A program made the position numbers and the translations under genes. From Rhizobium lentis (GTDB lineage Bacteria; Pseudomonadota; Alphaproteobacteria; Rhizobiales; Rhizobiaceae), in assembly GCF_017352135.1 (NCBI RefSeq), contig NZ_CP071456.1:248001-312000 (forward strand): a stretch of 64,000 bases of DNA, read 5' to 3'. Below, one piece after another: positions 9,932 through 18,991 of this stretch. The notes below the pieces were generated by a model, which was not told where the DNA came from, searched no databases, and worked only from the letters and a program-made list of their open reading frames with translations. Each line of letters starts with the position of its first letter. The first letter of the stretch is position 1.

Positions 9932-10713
9932 CAGTGCTCCTCCGTGCCCATGTAAGCGACGCGCACGCGCTCGTCCTGGCTGACGGTGGCATAATCGCCC
10001 TCGGCGAGGATCTCGCCGCGCTGCAGCACGGTGACATGCTGGCAGATATTGGCGACGACGGAGAGATTGTGCTCGACCATCAGCACTGCCCGATCGCGGG
10101 CGACCTCACGGATGATTGCCGAGACGACGCCGACATCCTCCAGCCCCATGCCGGCCATGGGCTCGTCGAGCAGCAGCACCTTCGGATCCAGCGCCAGTGT
10201 CGTGGCGATCTCCAGCACGCGCTTGCGGCCGTAGGAAAGATCGGCGGCGATATGGTCGCGCTCCTTGGAAAGGCCGACGCTGGCAAGCAGCTGCTCGGCG
10301 CGCTCGTTCAGCCGGTCGAGTGCTGAAAGCGGCCGCCAGAACTGCGTGGAAAGGTTGTTCGGCCGCTGCAGCGCCACGCGCACATTGTCGAGGACCGAGA
10401 GATGCGGAAAGACCGCCGAGATCTGGAAGGAGCGCACCAATCCCATGCGCGCCACCCTGTCGGGCGGCGTGCCGGTGATATCGGTGCCCATCAGGGTGAT
10501 CGTGCCCGCCGTCGGCTGCAGGAACTTCGTCAGCAGGTTGAAGACCGTCGTCTTGCCAGCGCCGTTCGGGCCGATCAGCGCATGGACGCTGGCATCGTGC
10601 ACGTCGAGATCGACGTTCTTGACGGCCGTGAAGCCGCCGAAATCACGGCGCAGGCCGCGGGCTGACAATACCACCCGCGGCTTGGCCTGAGTTTCAATCG
10701 CGGAAACCGCCAT
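9931..10713 (-). CDS. livG: Branched-chain amino-acid-type ABC ATPase (LivG-like)
   Basis: This 260-residue ATPase has Walker A GPNGAGKTT (48-56), the LivG-type variant signature DLSYGRKRVLEIA, Walker B VLLLDEPMAGMG and the H-loop VEHNL. The motif RMGLVRSFQISAVFPHLSVLDNV is diagnostic of LivG. About 16 N-terminal residues precede the first strand and may be a slightly overextended start. The gene begins 5 bases after the substrate-binding protein gene, consistent with one operon reading binding protein, G, F, H, M. Confidence 0.94.
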
Positions 10714-10718
10714 GATGC

Positions 10719-11924
10719 TTACTTCACCAGATCACAGCCGCTCTTGGCGGGATCGATATAGGCTTCCTTGCCGGGGATGGTGGCGAGAACGTTGAAGTAA
10801 TCCCACGGCTCCTTGCTTTCGGAAGGCTTCTTGACCTGCAACAGGTACATGTCGTGGATCATCCGGCCGTTGGCGCCGACCGAGCCGCCGCGGCCGAAGA
10901 CGTCGTCCACGGACATTTCATGCAGCAGCTTGGCGACGGCATCCGTCTCGTCGGTGCCGGCCTTCTGCACCGCCTTCAGATATTGCGTCACTGCCGAATA
11001 GGTGCCGGTATGGACCATGTTCGGCATCTTGCCGGTGCGGTCGAAGAACTTCTTGGCGAAGGCGCGGCTTTCGTCGTCGCGGTTCCAGTAATAGCCTTCG
11101 GTCAGCGTCAGGCCTTGCGCCGCCTCGAGGCCGAGGCCATGGACCTCGGCGAGCGTGAAGAGCAGCGCCGCCAGATGCTGGCCGCCCTGGGTGATGCCGA
11201 ATTCGGCCGCCTGCTTGATGGCGTTCGAGGTGTCGAGGCCGGCATTCGCGAGGCCGATCACCTTGGCGCCGGATGATTGGGCCTGCAGCAGGAAGGACGA
11301 GAAGTCCTGGCTCGACAGCGGATGGCGGACGGCACCGACAACCGTGCCGCCGCTCGCCTTGACGTATTCGCTGGTCTGCTGCTCCAGGGAATAGCCGAAG
11401 GCATAGTCGGCGGTCAGGAAGAACCAGCTGTCGCCGCCCTGCTTGACGAGGGCGCCGCCGGTGCCGACGGCCAGCGCATGCGTGTCATAGGCCCAGTGGA
11501 AGCCGTAAGGCGAGCAGGCCTTGCCAGTGAGATCAGTCGTCGCCGCACCGGTGACGATGTCGATCTTCTTCTTCTCCTTGGCTATTGCCTGTACGGCGAG
11601 CGCCACCGACGAGGTCGTCAATTCCATGATCGCATCCACCTGCTCGGTGTCGTACCACTGGCGGGCGATGTTGGAGGCGATATCCGGCTTGTTCTGGTGG
11701 TCGGCATCGACGATCTCGACCGGAACGCCGAGCACCTTGCCGCCGAAATCCTCGACCGCCATCTTGGCGGCCTCGACGGAAGACTTGCCGCCGAAGTCGG
11801 CATAAACGCCCGACTGGTCATTCAGAATGCCGACCTTGACCTTGCCGTCGGTCGCGCTCTGCGCGAGCACCGCCGTGCTGCTCGCAAGCAGAAATGCAAC
11901 GGACGCGATGAGATTCTTTCCCAT
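10719..11924 (-). CDS. Periplasmic substrate-binding protein of a LivK/Leu-Ile-Val family importer
   Basis: The 401-residue secreted protein has a cleavable signal (MGKNLIASVAFLLASSTAVLAQ, cleavage after about residue 21). It is followed by the two-lobe type I periplasmic binding fold: KVKVGILNDQSGVYADFGGKSS at the start and the hinge segment near IDIVTGAATTDLTGKACSPYGFHWAYDTHALAVG. Relatives annotated as branched-chain amino-acid binding proteins often bind other ligands. The Cys pair (the one in KACSP and the one near the C-terminus in SGCDLVK) could form a disulfide. It is the first gene of the operon, and the linked GMC and hydroxyacid dehydrogenases make an alcohol or organic acid a reasonable ligand guess. 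Confidence 0.9.
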   Translation of the reverse strand: MGKNLIASVAFLLASSTAVLAQSATDGKVKVGILNDQSGVYADFGGKSSVEAAKMAVEDFGGKVLGVPVEIVDADHQNKPDIASNIARQWYDTEQVDAIMELTTSSVALAVQAIAKEKKKIDIVTGAATTDLTGKACSPYGFHWAYDTHALAVGTGGALVKQGGDSWFFLTADYAFGYSLEQQTSEYVKASGGTVVGAVRHPLSSQDFSSFLLQAQSSGAKVIGLANAGLDTSNAIKQAAEFGITQGGQHLAALLFTLAEVHGLGLEAAQGLTLTEGYYWNRDDESRAFAKKFFDRTGKMPNMVHTGTYSAVTQYLKAVQKAGTDETDAVAKLLHEMSVDDVFGRGGSVGANGRMIHDMYLLQVKKPSESKEPWDYFNVLATIPGKEAYIDPAKSGCDLVK

Positions 11925-12299
11925 ATTCTCTCCTCCCAGAGATGAGCCAAATTGCGGATCTGTTCAGATTTGGCCAGCCGCACTCCTCAGAACGGCCGAC
12001 CCTCGCCTTACGATCACGGAAATTCCGTGTTGAAGCAACGGGTGATTTACAACTAATTCCAAACAGTATCTGTTCGTTTTTGAACAGGGACAAACTAGGC
12101 AATTCCAGCAAACGCTCCTAAAGCGCGAAATGGTAAGCGCTTAGCCCTAGAAATAGGGCAGTTTCGCAGCCTGGGCAGGCATGGCAGCATTAGACGAAAG
12201 ACCAATCGCGTATTCGTATATTGAGATCAGCACGCCGCTGCAGTTGAAGGGCGATCCACTCAGGCGCAAACGACGCCGTGTAGCCGTACTCCTAAACTC
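11925..12299. promoter_or_regulatory. Leader region upstream of the Liv-type operon
   Basis: This stretch has no convincing gene. On the minus strand it precedes the binding-protein gene; a tctgggaggagagaat Shine-Dalgarno lies just upstream of 11924. The segment 12030-12115 is comparatively AT-rich and includes ttccgtgttgaagcaacgggtg and a caattccagcaaa core that resembles part of the palindromic element at 47910. The promoter probably lies here, but no clear -35/-10 pair could be identified by eye. Confidence 0.4.
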
Positions 12300-12480
12300 C
12301 CATCCAACGGTCTTGACGATGACAGATCTTGGCGAGCCGCCGGGTGGATGCGGATGGGAGCGATGATAATCCACGCTTCGGCTGAAGCGATTGATTTTCT
12401 TAATCCTTGGCCAACATTTGCCAAGCCATGCGAAAGTCCGCTCCACAACCCCGCCAACCGCTGGAGGCGATCGAGCGTGC
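12300..12480 (-). pseudogene. IS5-family-like transposase, frameshifted C-terminal relic
   Basis: On the minus strand one frame gives VGGVVERTFAWLGKCW (about 12455-12408), matching the WVVERTFAWL motif of IS5-family transposases. After a frameshift near 12410 the neighbouring frame continues GLRKSIASAEAWIIIAPIRI, the typical C-terminal tail. The N-terminal catalytic part is missing. A second relic with an equivalent tail lies at 24640-24800 in the same orientation, on the other side of the polysaccharide operon. No terminal inverted repeats or target duplication could be recognised. Confidence 0.6.
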
Positions 12481-12580
12481 GATGTACGGCAGGGCTGAAA
12501 CCGCGCCCGCTCAGCGCACGCATGTCGCAGCTCAGCCGACCTGGGCTTGAAAAGCGAGGCAGACCTCGGTTAACCGTCAG

Positions 12581-13081
12581 TTATTTCGGCTTACGCAGAT
12601 CCAGAGATCCAGTCGGAATAGGAACCACACTGGCAAGTCGTTGGCCTACCACCGCACCGATCGTGGCAACCCCGGAGGTCGTCCTGGATGCCGGCTCGAT
12701 CTGGCGAAGAAACAGTCCGCTATCATCTGCAAGAGATCCGATGGTAATCATCGGCTCATCGTCGACGAAAAGTATCAATCCAATGCCTGATCCAAGCCTA
12801 TCCTCCACCCTGCATGGCAGGGCTCGCAGTACGGTCTCTGCGTTTGTCGAAAACAGGGATTTCACAAGCCCGCCAAGTGCTTCGACCTTATTGACGAACG
12901 GCCGCACGACGAGCGTGACCGCTTCTTCAGATAGAGTGAGTTCGACGGAAAACTGAGCCGGCGCGGAACCGGTCGGCAGGCAAGCACTATAAAGCTGAAA
13001 AATCGCGGCACGGGTGAAATTCAGGCGTGTATCATGGGATTCGGCTTCGACGATTGATTGGAGAAAGCGTGAAGAGTTCAC
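12581..13081 (-). CDS. Hypothetical protein with GTG start (uncertain)
   Basis: The frame encodes 166 residues from a GTG at 13081, preceded at about 8 bases by GAGGGA, a plausible ribosome site. The protein is soluble and mixed alpha/beta, with segments such as FTRAAIFQLYSACLPTGS, ELTLSEEAVTLVVRPFVNKVEALGG and GIGLILFVDDEPMITIGSL; there is no signal or membrane segment. I do not recognise a family. It lies between an IS relic and a repeat-rich gap, so it may be an orphan of a decayed region. The opposite strand is also open across much of it, but with a less protein-like composition. Confidence 0.4.
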   Translation of the reverse strand: MNSSRFLQSIVEAESHDTRLNFTRAAIFQLYSACLPTGSAPAQFSVELTLSEEAVTLVVRPFVNKVEALGGLVKSLFSTNAETVLRALPCRVEDRLGSGIGLILFVDDEPMITIGSLADDSGLFLRQIEPASRTTSGVATIGAVVGQRLASVVPIPTGSLDLRKPK

Positions 13082-13705
13082 TGCCGGATTCCCTCTTTCG
13101 AATCGGGATAGCCCGATGATGAGTCAATATACGATACCGCTTCTCGGAGCGAGCCGTCCGCATTATTCATAACTGCCGACCTTCGAAAATCTCCAGTTTG
13201 TCCCCGATATCCTGGATATACCGCGAATATTTGGCGAAGCTAGAGCCTTTCCGGGTTAGATTGCAGCATTCTGTTGGCTCATTCGGAGTCGGATGGTCGG
13301 CCGCCGGCGCGCGTCGTAGCCCAGCTCTACGGCCAAGCCGGCCGGTCGATCAGCTGGCCCGTTTCAGCCAACCCCCGGTGGTTTGCTTGCAAACCAGCTA
13401 GGGCCGGGCATCGGGATCAAAGGCGATCGGCTCGGACGTACCAAGAGGTATGCCCTTCGCCAATCGCCTGCTCCGGCAGAATGCTTCAAGCTGACCCGGA
13501 AAGGACGCTAGCGAGCCAGTTTAGATCGCAAAATATGGAAGCATTTAGGTCAATACTCTGGCGTGTTGAGATCGCTGTCACTCGTCCGTTCGCGCAACCA
13601 TCCCGGTTCGCGGGCGCGCTTCCGATCGTCGTGTCACGCATGTTTTCGTCTTGATATCGGCCTCCACCTTCGATGCTGGCGGCGGAATGGCGCCGGTGGC
13701 CCTGA
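13082..13705. other. Gene-poor gap downstream of the polysaccharide operon
   Basis: No convincing coding sequence is seen in these 624 bases. The main structure is an inverted pair of a 28-nt repeat (13246-13273 and 13477-13504), listed separately. Between its arms lies C/G-rich sequence without an obvious RBS-led frame. The region probably accumulated during insertion-sequence decay. Confidence 0.5.
13246..13504. repeat. 28-nt inverted repeat pair flanking about 200 bp
   Basis: The 13246-13273 segment (cctttccgggttagattgca followed by gcattctg), read in reverse complement, matches 13477-13504 (cagaatgcttcaagctgacc followed by cggaaagg) at 25 of 28 positions. The outer flanks also share ctagc-containing sequence with a one-base offset. 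Sequences of this kind recur in rhizobial intergenic regions by my recollection. The pair may bound a small non-autonomous element or be two independent insertions. Confidence 0.6.
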
Positions 13706-14887
13706 TTATTGAAGCTTGAGGGCGGCTTCGCGCAGAGCCTGCCAAGCAGGGCTGCCATCATTATGGATGTCGAATTTGTCGTAGTCGTCCTCAGGATAGA
13801 GGCCCGAGTCCTGGGTGCTGGTGAGCCGCCAGACCACCCAGCCTCCGCAATCCGACGTGGCGATCGTGTTCAGCCACGTTCGATAGGCGTTTGCCTGATC
13901 GGCATCGGATCGCGGAATTCCAAACTCCTCCAGGATCACCGGTTTTCCGATATCCCGCCCGATCGCGCAGTATTCGCGAATGCGGGCATCGAAATCGGAA
14001 TGGCTCATTTTGACGTAGGATGGGTAGCCATGCCACGTGCCGAAATCGACGCTCGGAATGTTCATATCCGCCAGCTTCTGATCCATGTTCCCATGGCCCG
14101 TCGTTACCAGCTGTTTCGGTGCCAGGGATTTGACATAGGCTGACATTTCCGACACCCAGTCATGAAGGAGCGGTTTGGGATGGATGTCAGGTTCGTTGGC
14201 CAGATCCCAGGCAAATATGGTGGGGTCATCGGAATAGCGTACACCGGTAATCGTATTGACGCGCGACAGAACATGCCGGACCCATGCCTTGTAATCGCGT
14301 CGGGTTCGCGGATCGGCGGCAAAAAAGGTGTATTTGTCCGAACTGCCGTACCAGGCGTTCATCTGCTGGGCACCGCCTGTATAGGCCCAGAAATCGACGA
14401 ATGCGAGGATCAGCTTAAGCTTGCGCTTCGCCGCTTCGGCGATGAGGTAATCGACCTTTTGCAGGCCGTCAGGTCCGTCGTTGGGAACCATCTTGTTGGT
14501 TATCGGATCCCAACTCATCATATAGATGCCCTTGGTTCCCAAATTGCTGGAATCGGCCGTGCTTTTTGAATTCCAGATCGTCGGCACCCGGCCGTCCAGC
14601 GATCCTATCACCGGCTGCAGGAAGGTGCGCACCACATTGGCACCCATTGCCGTGGCATCGTCCAACACACGGGTGACCTCGCCTGGCGAGCCAAATGTCA
14701 GATAGTGGTTGTTTACGCCGGCCACGCGAAATGGCTTGCCGTCCAGAAGGAAGCCCCCCCCTTTCGTCGTGACGAAAGACTGCTGCGCAGATGACTGCGC
14801 GTCCGTAGGTCCGACCTGAGCAGACCAAAAAAGCGCCAGCGCCGCCGCGCCGATGGCGAAATTCCGGAAATGATGAATACGCCTCAT
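13706..14887 (-). CDS. Secreted glycoside hydrolase, family 5-like (endo-beta-mannanase/glycanase type)
   Basis: The 393-residue protein starts at the ATG at 14887 (GGGAG Shine-Dalgarno about 8 bases upstream); an in-frame extension to 15142 overlaps the flippase gene and is not protein-like. A signal peptide ends near residue 30 (ALFWSAQVGPTDAQ). The GH5 pattern is complete: F-R-V-A-G-V-N-N-H near 55, the acid/base in DLANEPDI (E232), the conserved histidine in TWHGYP (H286) and the nucleophile in VILEEFGIP (E321). GH5 enzymes cut beta-linked glucans or mannans by a retaining mechanism. As the last gene of the polysaccharide operon, it may trim or release the polymer in the periplasm. Confidence 0.85.
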   Translation of the reverse strand: MRRIHHFRNFAIGAAALALFWSAQVGPTDAQSSAQQSFVTTKGGGFLLDGKPFRVAGVNNHYLTFGSPGEVTRVLDDATAMGANVVRTFLQPVIGSLDGRVPTIWNSKSTADSSNLGTKGIYMMSWDPITNKMVPNDGPDGLQKVDYLIAEAAKRKLKLILAFVDFWAYTGGAQQMNAWYGSSDKYTFFAADPRTRRDYKAWVRHVLSRVNTITGVRYSDDPTIFAWDLANEPDIHPKPLLHDWVSEMSAYVKSLAPKQLVTTGHGNMDQKLADMNIPSVDFGTWHGYPSYVKMSHSDFDARIREYCAIGRDIGKPVILEEFGIPRSDADQANAYRTWLNTIATSDCGGWVVWRLTSTQDSGLYPEDDYDKFDIHNDGSPAWQALREAALKLQ

Positions 14888-14903
14888 GCGAAGAAACTCC
14901 CTT

Positions 14904-16283
14904 TCAAGCCCGTGACGCAATTCCGATTTGGTCTGTCTCGTCGAGGGAATTGCCGTAGGTCGCGGCATCGGCAGCCGCTGATGGTGCGATGGTGGACTGG
15001 GTCGCAGTGTGCCGGGTGGCCCAATACAATGCCGGGCACAGAAGCAGGCCTTCCAGCGAAACGGCAATGACGCAGAAGTTGGCTGTGCCGGCGAGCCCGA
15101 ATTGCGCACCGCCGATGGCGGCTGCGATCTCCAGCAGCGCACCGCCGGTCAGGACGAGCGTGGCAAAACCCAGGCGCCGTCGGACACGTTGAACCGCCAG
15201 ATAATGATACTTCAACGCCATTCCGAAAGCAGCAACTCCAAGAAACTGGAGGCCATTTCCCGCAATCACGGCATAGGCCGGATTGAATATCCAGAGCATG
15301 AAGCCTGACAGGAAGAGGAACGCCAAGGCGGTCGCCGCGCAGACCAGCATCGACAAGCCGAGCGACAGGCGCAGGCGCGAAGGAAATAGCTCCGGCTCCC
15401 GCATAGCGATGGCAAACAGCACCGAGGCGAGTGAGGCAGGGACGAGAAGCGCGACGTTCAGCACCGTCCAGGCTGCATAGAAGGCGGCGTTGATCTCAGC
15501 GGACAGCATCACCGTGACGACGAAGGGCAACAGCAGCGCCGGCGCCTGAACAGCCATGCTGAGCGTATGATGGCCGAAAACCTGTCCGAGCACCGGGCGG
15601 AAGGCGCGGATCTCCGGCCGGTGGAAAACGCGTCCGCCGGCATAAACAAGAAGCCCGGCCACGACGACCAGCGAGACAAGCTGCCCGGTAAACCAGGTGG
15701 TGAAGATCTCCAGTCCGCTGGTCGCCCGGCCAAGTGTCAGGCCGAGAGCCATCAGTAGAAGAAGCTTGCTGGCGGCAAAGACGACATTTCGGGTCAGTTG
15801 AAGGCCACTGCGCAGAAGGCCAACCAGGGCTTGGTCCAGCACGAGGGTCACGGCCGTCAGAGCGCAACCCGCGACGAAGAAGAGATCGGTCGCGGAGGAA
15901 CCTACGATCGAGCCAAGCTGCGTCGATGTATAGGCTGCGATGACAAGATAGATCAGCCCCACGACGATGGAGGCGCTGAACGAGGCCAGGAGGGCGCCCG
16001 TCAGAAAGGGGCCCGCTCTCTTCTGACGGCCTATCTCGCCCATCAGGAAGGGCCCGAGACCGACTTCACCGAGATTCGCGAGGAGATTCATCAACGATAA
16101 GGCAGCGGCGGCGAAGCCAACAGCTTCGGCCGAAAAGGAACGCGCCGCGAACCACCAGTAGACGAAGCCGAGAATGGCCGTCACCAACGTTCCAAGCCCC
16201 AGCATGCCTGCATTGAGGAGCAAAACCGCCTGATTTAACAGGAGGCTGCGGACCTTGGTCGTGGCGGCGCTGAGGGTCATCAT
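14904..16283 (-). CDS. Polysaccharide flippase (Wzx/MOP-superfamily-like)
   Basis: The 459-residue protein has about twelve to fourteen predicted membrane helices and the typical flippase opening LLLNAGMLGLGTLVTAILGFVYWWFAARSFSAEAVGFAAAALSL. It has an amphipathic cytoplasmic N-terminus and a polar C-terminal tail. This family flips lipid-linked oligosaccharide units across the inner membrane. It begins 2 bases after the upstream glycosyltransferase stop and ends 16 bases before the GH5 gene. No classical Wzy polymerase is recognisable next to it unless the 699-residue membrane protein of the same operon plays that part. Confidence 0.82.
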   Translation of the reverse strand: MMTLSAATTKVRSLLLNQAVLLLNAGMLGLGTLVTAILGFVYWWFAARSFSAEAVGFAAAALSLMNLLANLGEVGLGPFLMGEIGRQKRAGPFLTGALLASFSASIVVGLIYLVIAAYTSTQLGSIVGSSATDLFFVAGCALTAVTLVLDQALVGLLRSGLQLTRNVVFAASKLLLLMALGLTLGRATSGLEIFTTWFTGQLVSLVVVAGLLVYAGGRVFHRPEIRAFRPVLGQVFGHHTLSMAVQAPALLLPFVVTVMLSAEINAAFYAAWTVLNVALLVPASLASVLFAIAMREPELFPSRLRLSLGLSMLVCAATALAFLFLSGFMLWIFNPAYAVIAGNGLQFLGVAAFGMALKYHYLAVQRVRRRLGFATLVLTGGALLEIAAAIGGAQFGLAGTANFCVIAVSLEGLLLCPALYWATRHTATQSTIAPSAAADAATYGNSLDETDQIGIASRA

Positions 16284-16285
16284 GC

Positions 16286-17287
16286 CTATTCCACCGGTTC
16301 GAGAGCGCGAGCAGGAACGGAGGTGAACGGTCGCGTAAGGGCAGCGCGGGTCCGGCCGAAAGCGAAGCCGGCCGCGGTAGCCGCCAGGCCGGCACCCAAC
16401 GCGACGGCGCGAAGAAGGCCGCTCGGCTGGCCAAGCAACAGATCAGCGAATCCCCGCATAGCCCCTTGGGGCAACGTCGTCGTCATATAGGTCTTTTCCG
16501 ACGCCAACGCCTCGCCGGAGCCTGCCATCAACGACAGGCTTGCCTTCGAAAGCCCTTCGGCCCAGCATCGATGAAGGAAATATTTCCACGTCGCGCGATC
16601 GGCGGGGATGGCGTGATCGCTGCCGCTCGATGGCTCGAAAACGAAACGGCCATCCGGCAGGGCCCTGGTTGCCCGGATGCAGAGTTCTGTTTCCTCGCAT
16701 CCGAGCGGCAAGGCCTTGGCCGTTCGCCCCAAGCCGGAATCGAAGCCGCCCGTATGATCGAAGACGTCGCGGCGGATGCACATGGACGCGCCGATGAGGT
16801 TGCGCACCGGCCCCGGATGAAGGCCGCGATAGGTGCAGCCGAGGGTCCACAGGAATTCGTCGGGAAACCAGGACGGACGGTCTGTTTCCCACAACGGGCG
16901 GATAGCGGACACGGCGCCCAGAACCGAGGGATCCTCCAGTTGCCGCACCAAGGTCGCCAGCAAATCTTGATCCGACACGGCGTCGTCGTCGAGAAACAGG
17001 ATGACCTCGCCGGAGCTGACAGAAATTCCGGTATTGCGGGCGCCGGAGAGGCCGGGCGGATCAATATTCTCGACGATCCTGACCAGCGTTTCGAAGCGCT
17101 TGGTGCGCAGACGCAGAGCGAGCGCCGGGTTGTGATCGACGACGACGACGATCTCGTCCGCGGGCGGGACTTGGCGCGCTGCCGCCTCGATTGCTTTGTT
17201 GAGAATGTCCCAGCGCTTGTCGGAATAACAGCAGATGACGATTGCCGTCGTAAGCTTGCCGGGCACGGGGTGCTGGACATTATCCAT
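16286..17287 (-). CDS. Family 2 glycosyltransferase
   Basis: The 333-residue protein has a GT-A fold start (TTAIVICCYSDKRWDILNKAIEAA), the acceptor/donor segment GLSGARNTGISVSSGEVILFLDDDA with the metal-binding Asp run at 100-102, and CEETELCIRA further on, where an ED-like acidic pair is expected. The C-terminus has a weak hydrophobic segment (about 285-312) that may hold it to the membrane. It would add a sugar from a nucleotide donor to a growing lipid-linked chain. Its start overlaps the upstream gene by 8 bases. Sugar specificity cannot be told. Confidence 0.85.
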   Translation of the reverse strand: MDNVQHPVPGKLTTAIVICCYSDKRWDILNKAIEAAARQVPPADEIVVVVDHNPALALRLRTKRFETLVRIVENIDPPGLSGARNTGISVSSGEVILFLDDDAVSDQDLLATLVRQLEDPSVLGAVSAIRPLWETDRPSWFPDEFLWTLGCTYRGLHPGPVRNLIGASMCIRRDVFDHTGGFDSGLGRTAKALPLGCEETELCIRATRALPDGRFVFEPSSGSDHAIPADRATWKYFLHRCWAEGLSKASLSLMAGSGEALASEKTYMTTTLPQGAMRGFADLLLGQPSGLLRAVALGAGLAATAAGFAFGRTRAALTRPFTSVPARALEPVE

Positions 17288-18107
17288 TTTTCGTCCCCGG
17301 AGCGGACTGAAGGGTTATTCCGGTCGGTGCCGGGGACTGGAGCGTGTCGATGGTCATCCAGACCTTGCGGTAGATCGTTCCCCTGTCGCCGTCCTTGTAG
17401 AGCCAGGCTTCCAGCCGTGCGGGGGGGCTCGTTTTTGTCGGCACGGAGAATTCGAAGGTTTGGGTGGAGGAAGGTGCCAGTTCGAAGGCTGGCATCGTTC
17501 CAATCAATGTGCCGCCCAGAACAAGGTCAAGACTGTAAAGCGTCTTGGCGTCTTCCGAATTGCGCACGCCGACCGTTACCACATTGTTCGTCCAGTTCCA
17601 TTTGGGCACCATCCAAAGCTCGGTGAAATGAAACGGCTTGCGTTCAAGCGCGACCGGGCGCGCCACGAGGACGGAACCCGTCGCCAAGACCATGGACGCT
17701 GCGAAGACCCCAAAACGGCGGCCGGGCCAAGCCCAGGGAATGGCTGGAACCGGCCTTGCGAACTGCAAAACGACATTCAGCCACCGAACGGCGATCGTCG
17801 TCAGGCCCAACGCGTAGACCCAGCCTCGCGCATCTAGATGCCCGACGACATGCAGCAGAAGCCCCAAAAAAATGCAGACCGCAAAGCTCAGGAACACCGA
17901 GAGCGTCCCCCTCGTGACCATATCGCCTTCTATGCGCAGGGTGTCCGCCAGCATGCGCCCCGGGAGATAGAGTATCAGCGGCGCGCAGAGCGCCAGGCGG
18001 ACCGCCTTCTCCCAGGTCGAAAAGGTTTCGGGCAGCCACGTTACGGCCGACGCAGCGGCAAGAACCCACAGCGGAATGGTTCCCAGAAAGACACGGCGGG
18101 CCATCAT
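17280..18107 (-). CDS. Membrane protein, DUF1616-like, polysaccharide operon
   Basis: The 275-residue protein has four or five hydrophobic segments in the first 155 residues (for example FLGTIPLWVLAAASAVTWL and LSVFLSFAVCIFLGLLLHVVG). A beta-rich domain likely outside the membrane follows: NNVVTVGVRNSEDAKTLYSLDL, then a tail with TQTFEFSVPTKTSPPARLEAWLYKDG. This architecture resembles DUF1616 proteins found in archaeal and bacterial surface-glycan loci, but the match is from memory. No catalytic motif is visible. Four-base ATGA-type overlap with the upstream gene and 8-base overlap with the downstream one show tight coupling to glycosyltransferases. Confidence 0.6.
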   Translation of the reverse strand: MMARRVFLGTIPLWVLAAASAVTWLPETFSTWEKAVRLALCAPLILYLPGRMLADTLRIEGDMVTRGTLSVFLSFAVCIFLGLLLHVVGHLDARGWVYALGLTTIAVRWLNVVLQFARPVPAIPWAWPGRRFGVFAASMVLATGSVLVARPVALERKPFHFTELWMVPKWNWTNNVVTVGVRNSEDAKTLYSLDLVLGGTLIGTMPAFELAPSSTQTFEFSVPTKTSPPARLEAWLYKDGDRGTIYRKVWMTIDTLQSPAPTGITLQSAPGTKNG

Positions 18108-18991
18108 CCGGGAGGAGCTCCTGCATCCGCCAATGCCGTCGCGCCGATGATCTGAGCGGCACCCGGGTTCACCTTCATGAGTTTCTGGCGGATCACGTTC
18201 GGGTCGAAGGATTTCTGGACGAGATGAACGATCTTGCTGTCCAGCCGGCTCAGAGTGAGGCCGAGACGGCTATGGATCTGCGTCAGATAGGCCCCGCGCG
18301 CATCGCGCATCGTCGGCGACTGGTGCATCACATCGAGCAGAAAGACGGAATAGAGCGTCCATTCCCCGAACCGTGTCTGGTCTTTTGACGCGCTCAGCCC
18401 CTTGAGCAACTCGACGTAGGGTTTTGAGCCGTATTTCGCCGCGATGTAGTCATTCAGCGCAATGAGCCATTCGCGCTTGAAGCAAAAGAAATCGTTGATG
18501 AAATCGACGTAGCGAGAAGACCGGGCCGGCGCGACGCCGAGGATCTTCGCAACATTGCGCAACCGTTTCTTCTCGAAACGGTAGTGCAGATCGGGAAGCC
18601 TGTGGCTGGAATAATAGAGAACCGGTTCGCGCCCGTCGATCAGATCGTTCCTCGCGATGGGCCGCAGCAGCAGTGTGTCCGCGCCGAGATTACAGAAATG
18701 CTCGGTCCTGCAGAATTCGAAGGCACGCAGCTTGATGATCTGCTGCCGAAACCAGCCGGGAAGTTCCAGTTCGCTGGCCGAAAGCCAGTCGTTGTCGCCG
18801 GTGACGGCGGCGCCGGGCATGAGACCCTTCGCGTCGAGGAAGACCCTTAAAGCGGCCGGGTTGTCGGTGACCATGGTCAGGTTTCCCTTATCGGGGAAAT
18901 GCTGCTGGTAGGAGCGAAGGGACGCTTCGAGCAAATATTCGATGTCCCGCGAATGGACGCACATGAAAGCGTCGATACGGCTATCGATCAT
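18104..18991 (-). CDS. Glycosyltransferase-like protein (DUF6492-type)
   Basis: The 295-residue soluble protein has a GT-A-like layout: an initial strand (RIDAFMCVHSRDIEYLLEASLRSY), a DNDWLSASELELPGWFRQQIIKLRAFEFC segment, and FCNLGADTLLLRP, where GADT resembles a DxD-type metal site. An HYRFEKKRLRNVAK helix follows. Proteins of this type, often called DUF6492, occur in polysaccharide loci and are presumed glycosyltransferases. The start and end both overlap the neighbouring genes by 4 bases. Enzymatic function is inferred from fold-like pattern and context only. Confidence 0.55.
   Translation of the reverse strand: MIDSRIDAFMCVHSRDIEYLLEASLRSYQQHFPDKGNLTMVTDNPAALRVFLDAKGLMPGAAVTGDNDWLSASELELPGWFRQQIIKLRAFEFCRTEHFCNLGADTLLLRPIARNDLIDGREPVLYYSSHRLPDLHYRFEKKRLRNVAKILGVAPARSSRYVDFINDFFCFKREWLIALNDYIAAKYGSKPYVELLKGLSASKDQTRFGEWTLYSVFLLDVMHQSPTMRDARGAYLTQIHSRLGLTLSRLDSKIVHLVQKSFDPNVIRQKLMKVNPGAAQIIGATALADAGAPPG

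Noticed and set aside
13198..13654. Short plus-strand frames in the gap before the GH5 gene
   Set aside because: They run across the inverted repeat arms and lack ribosome sites or protein-like patterns.
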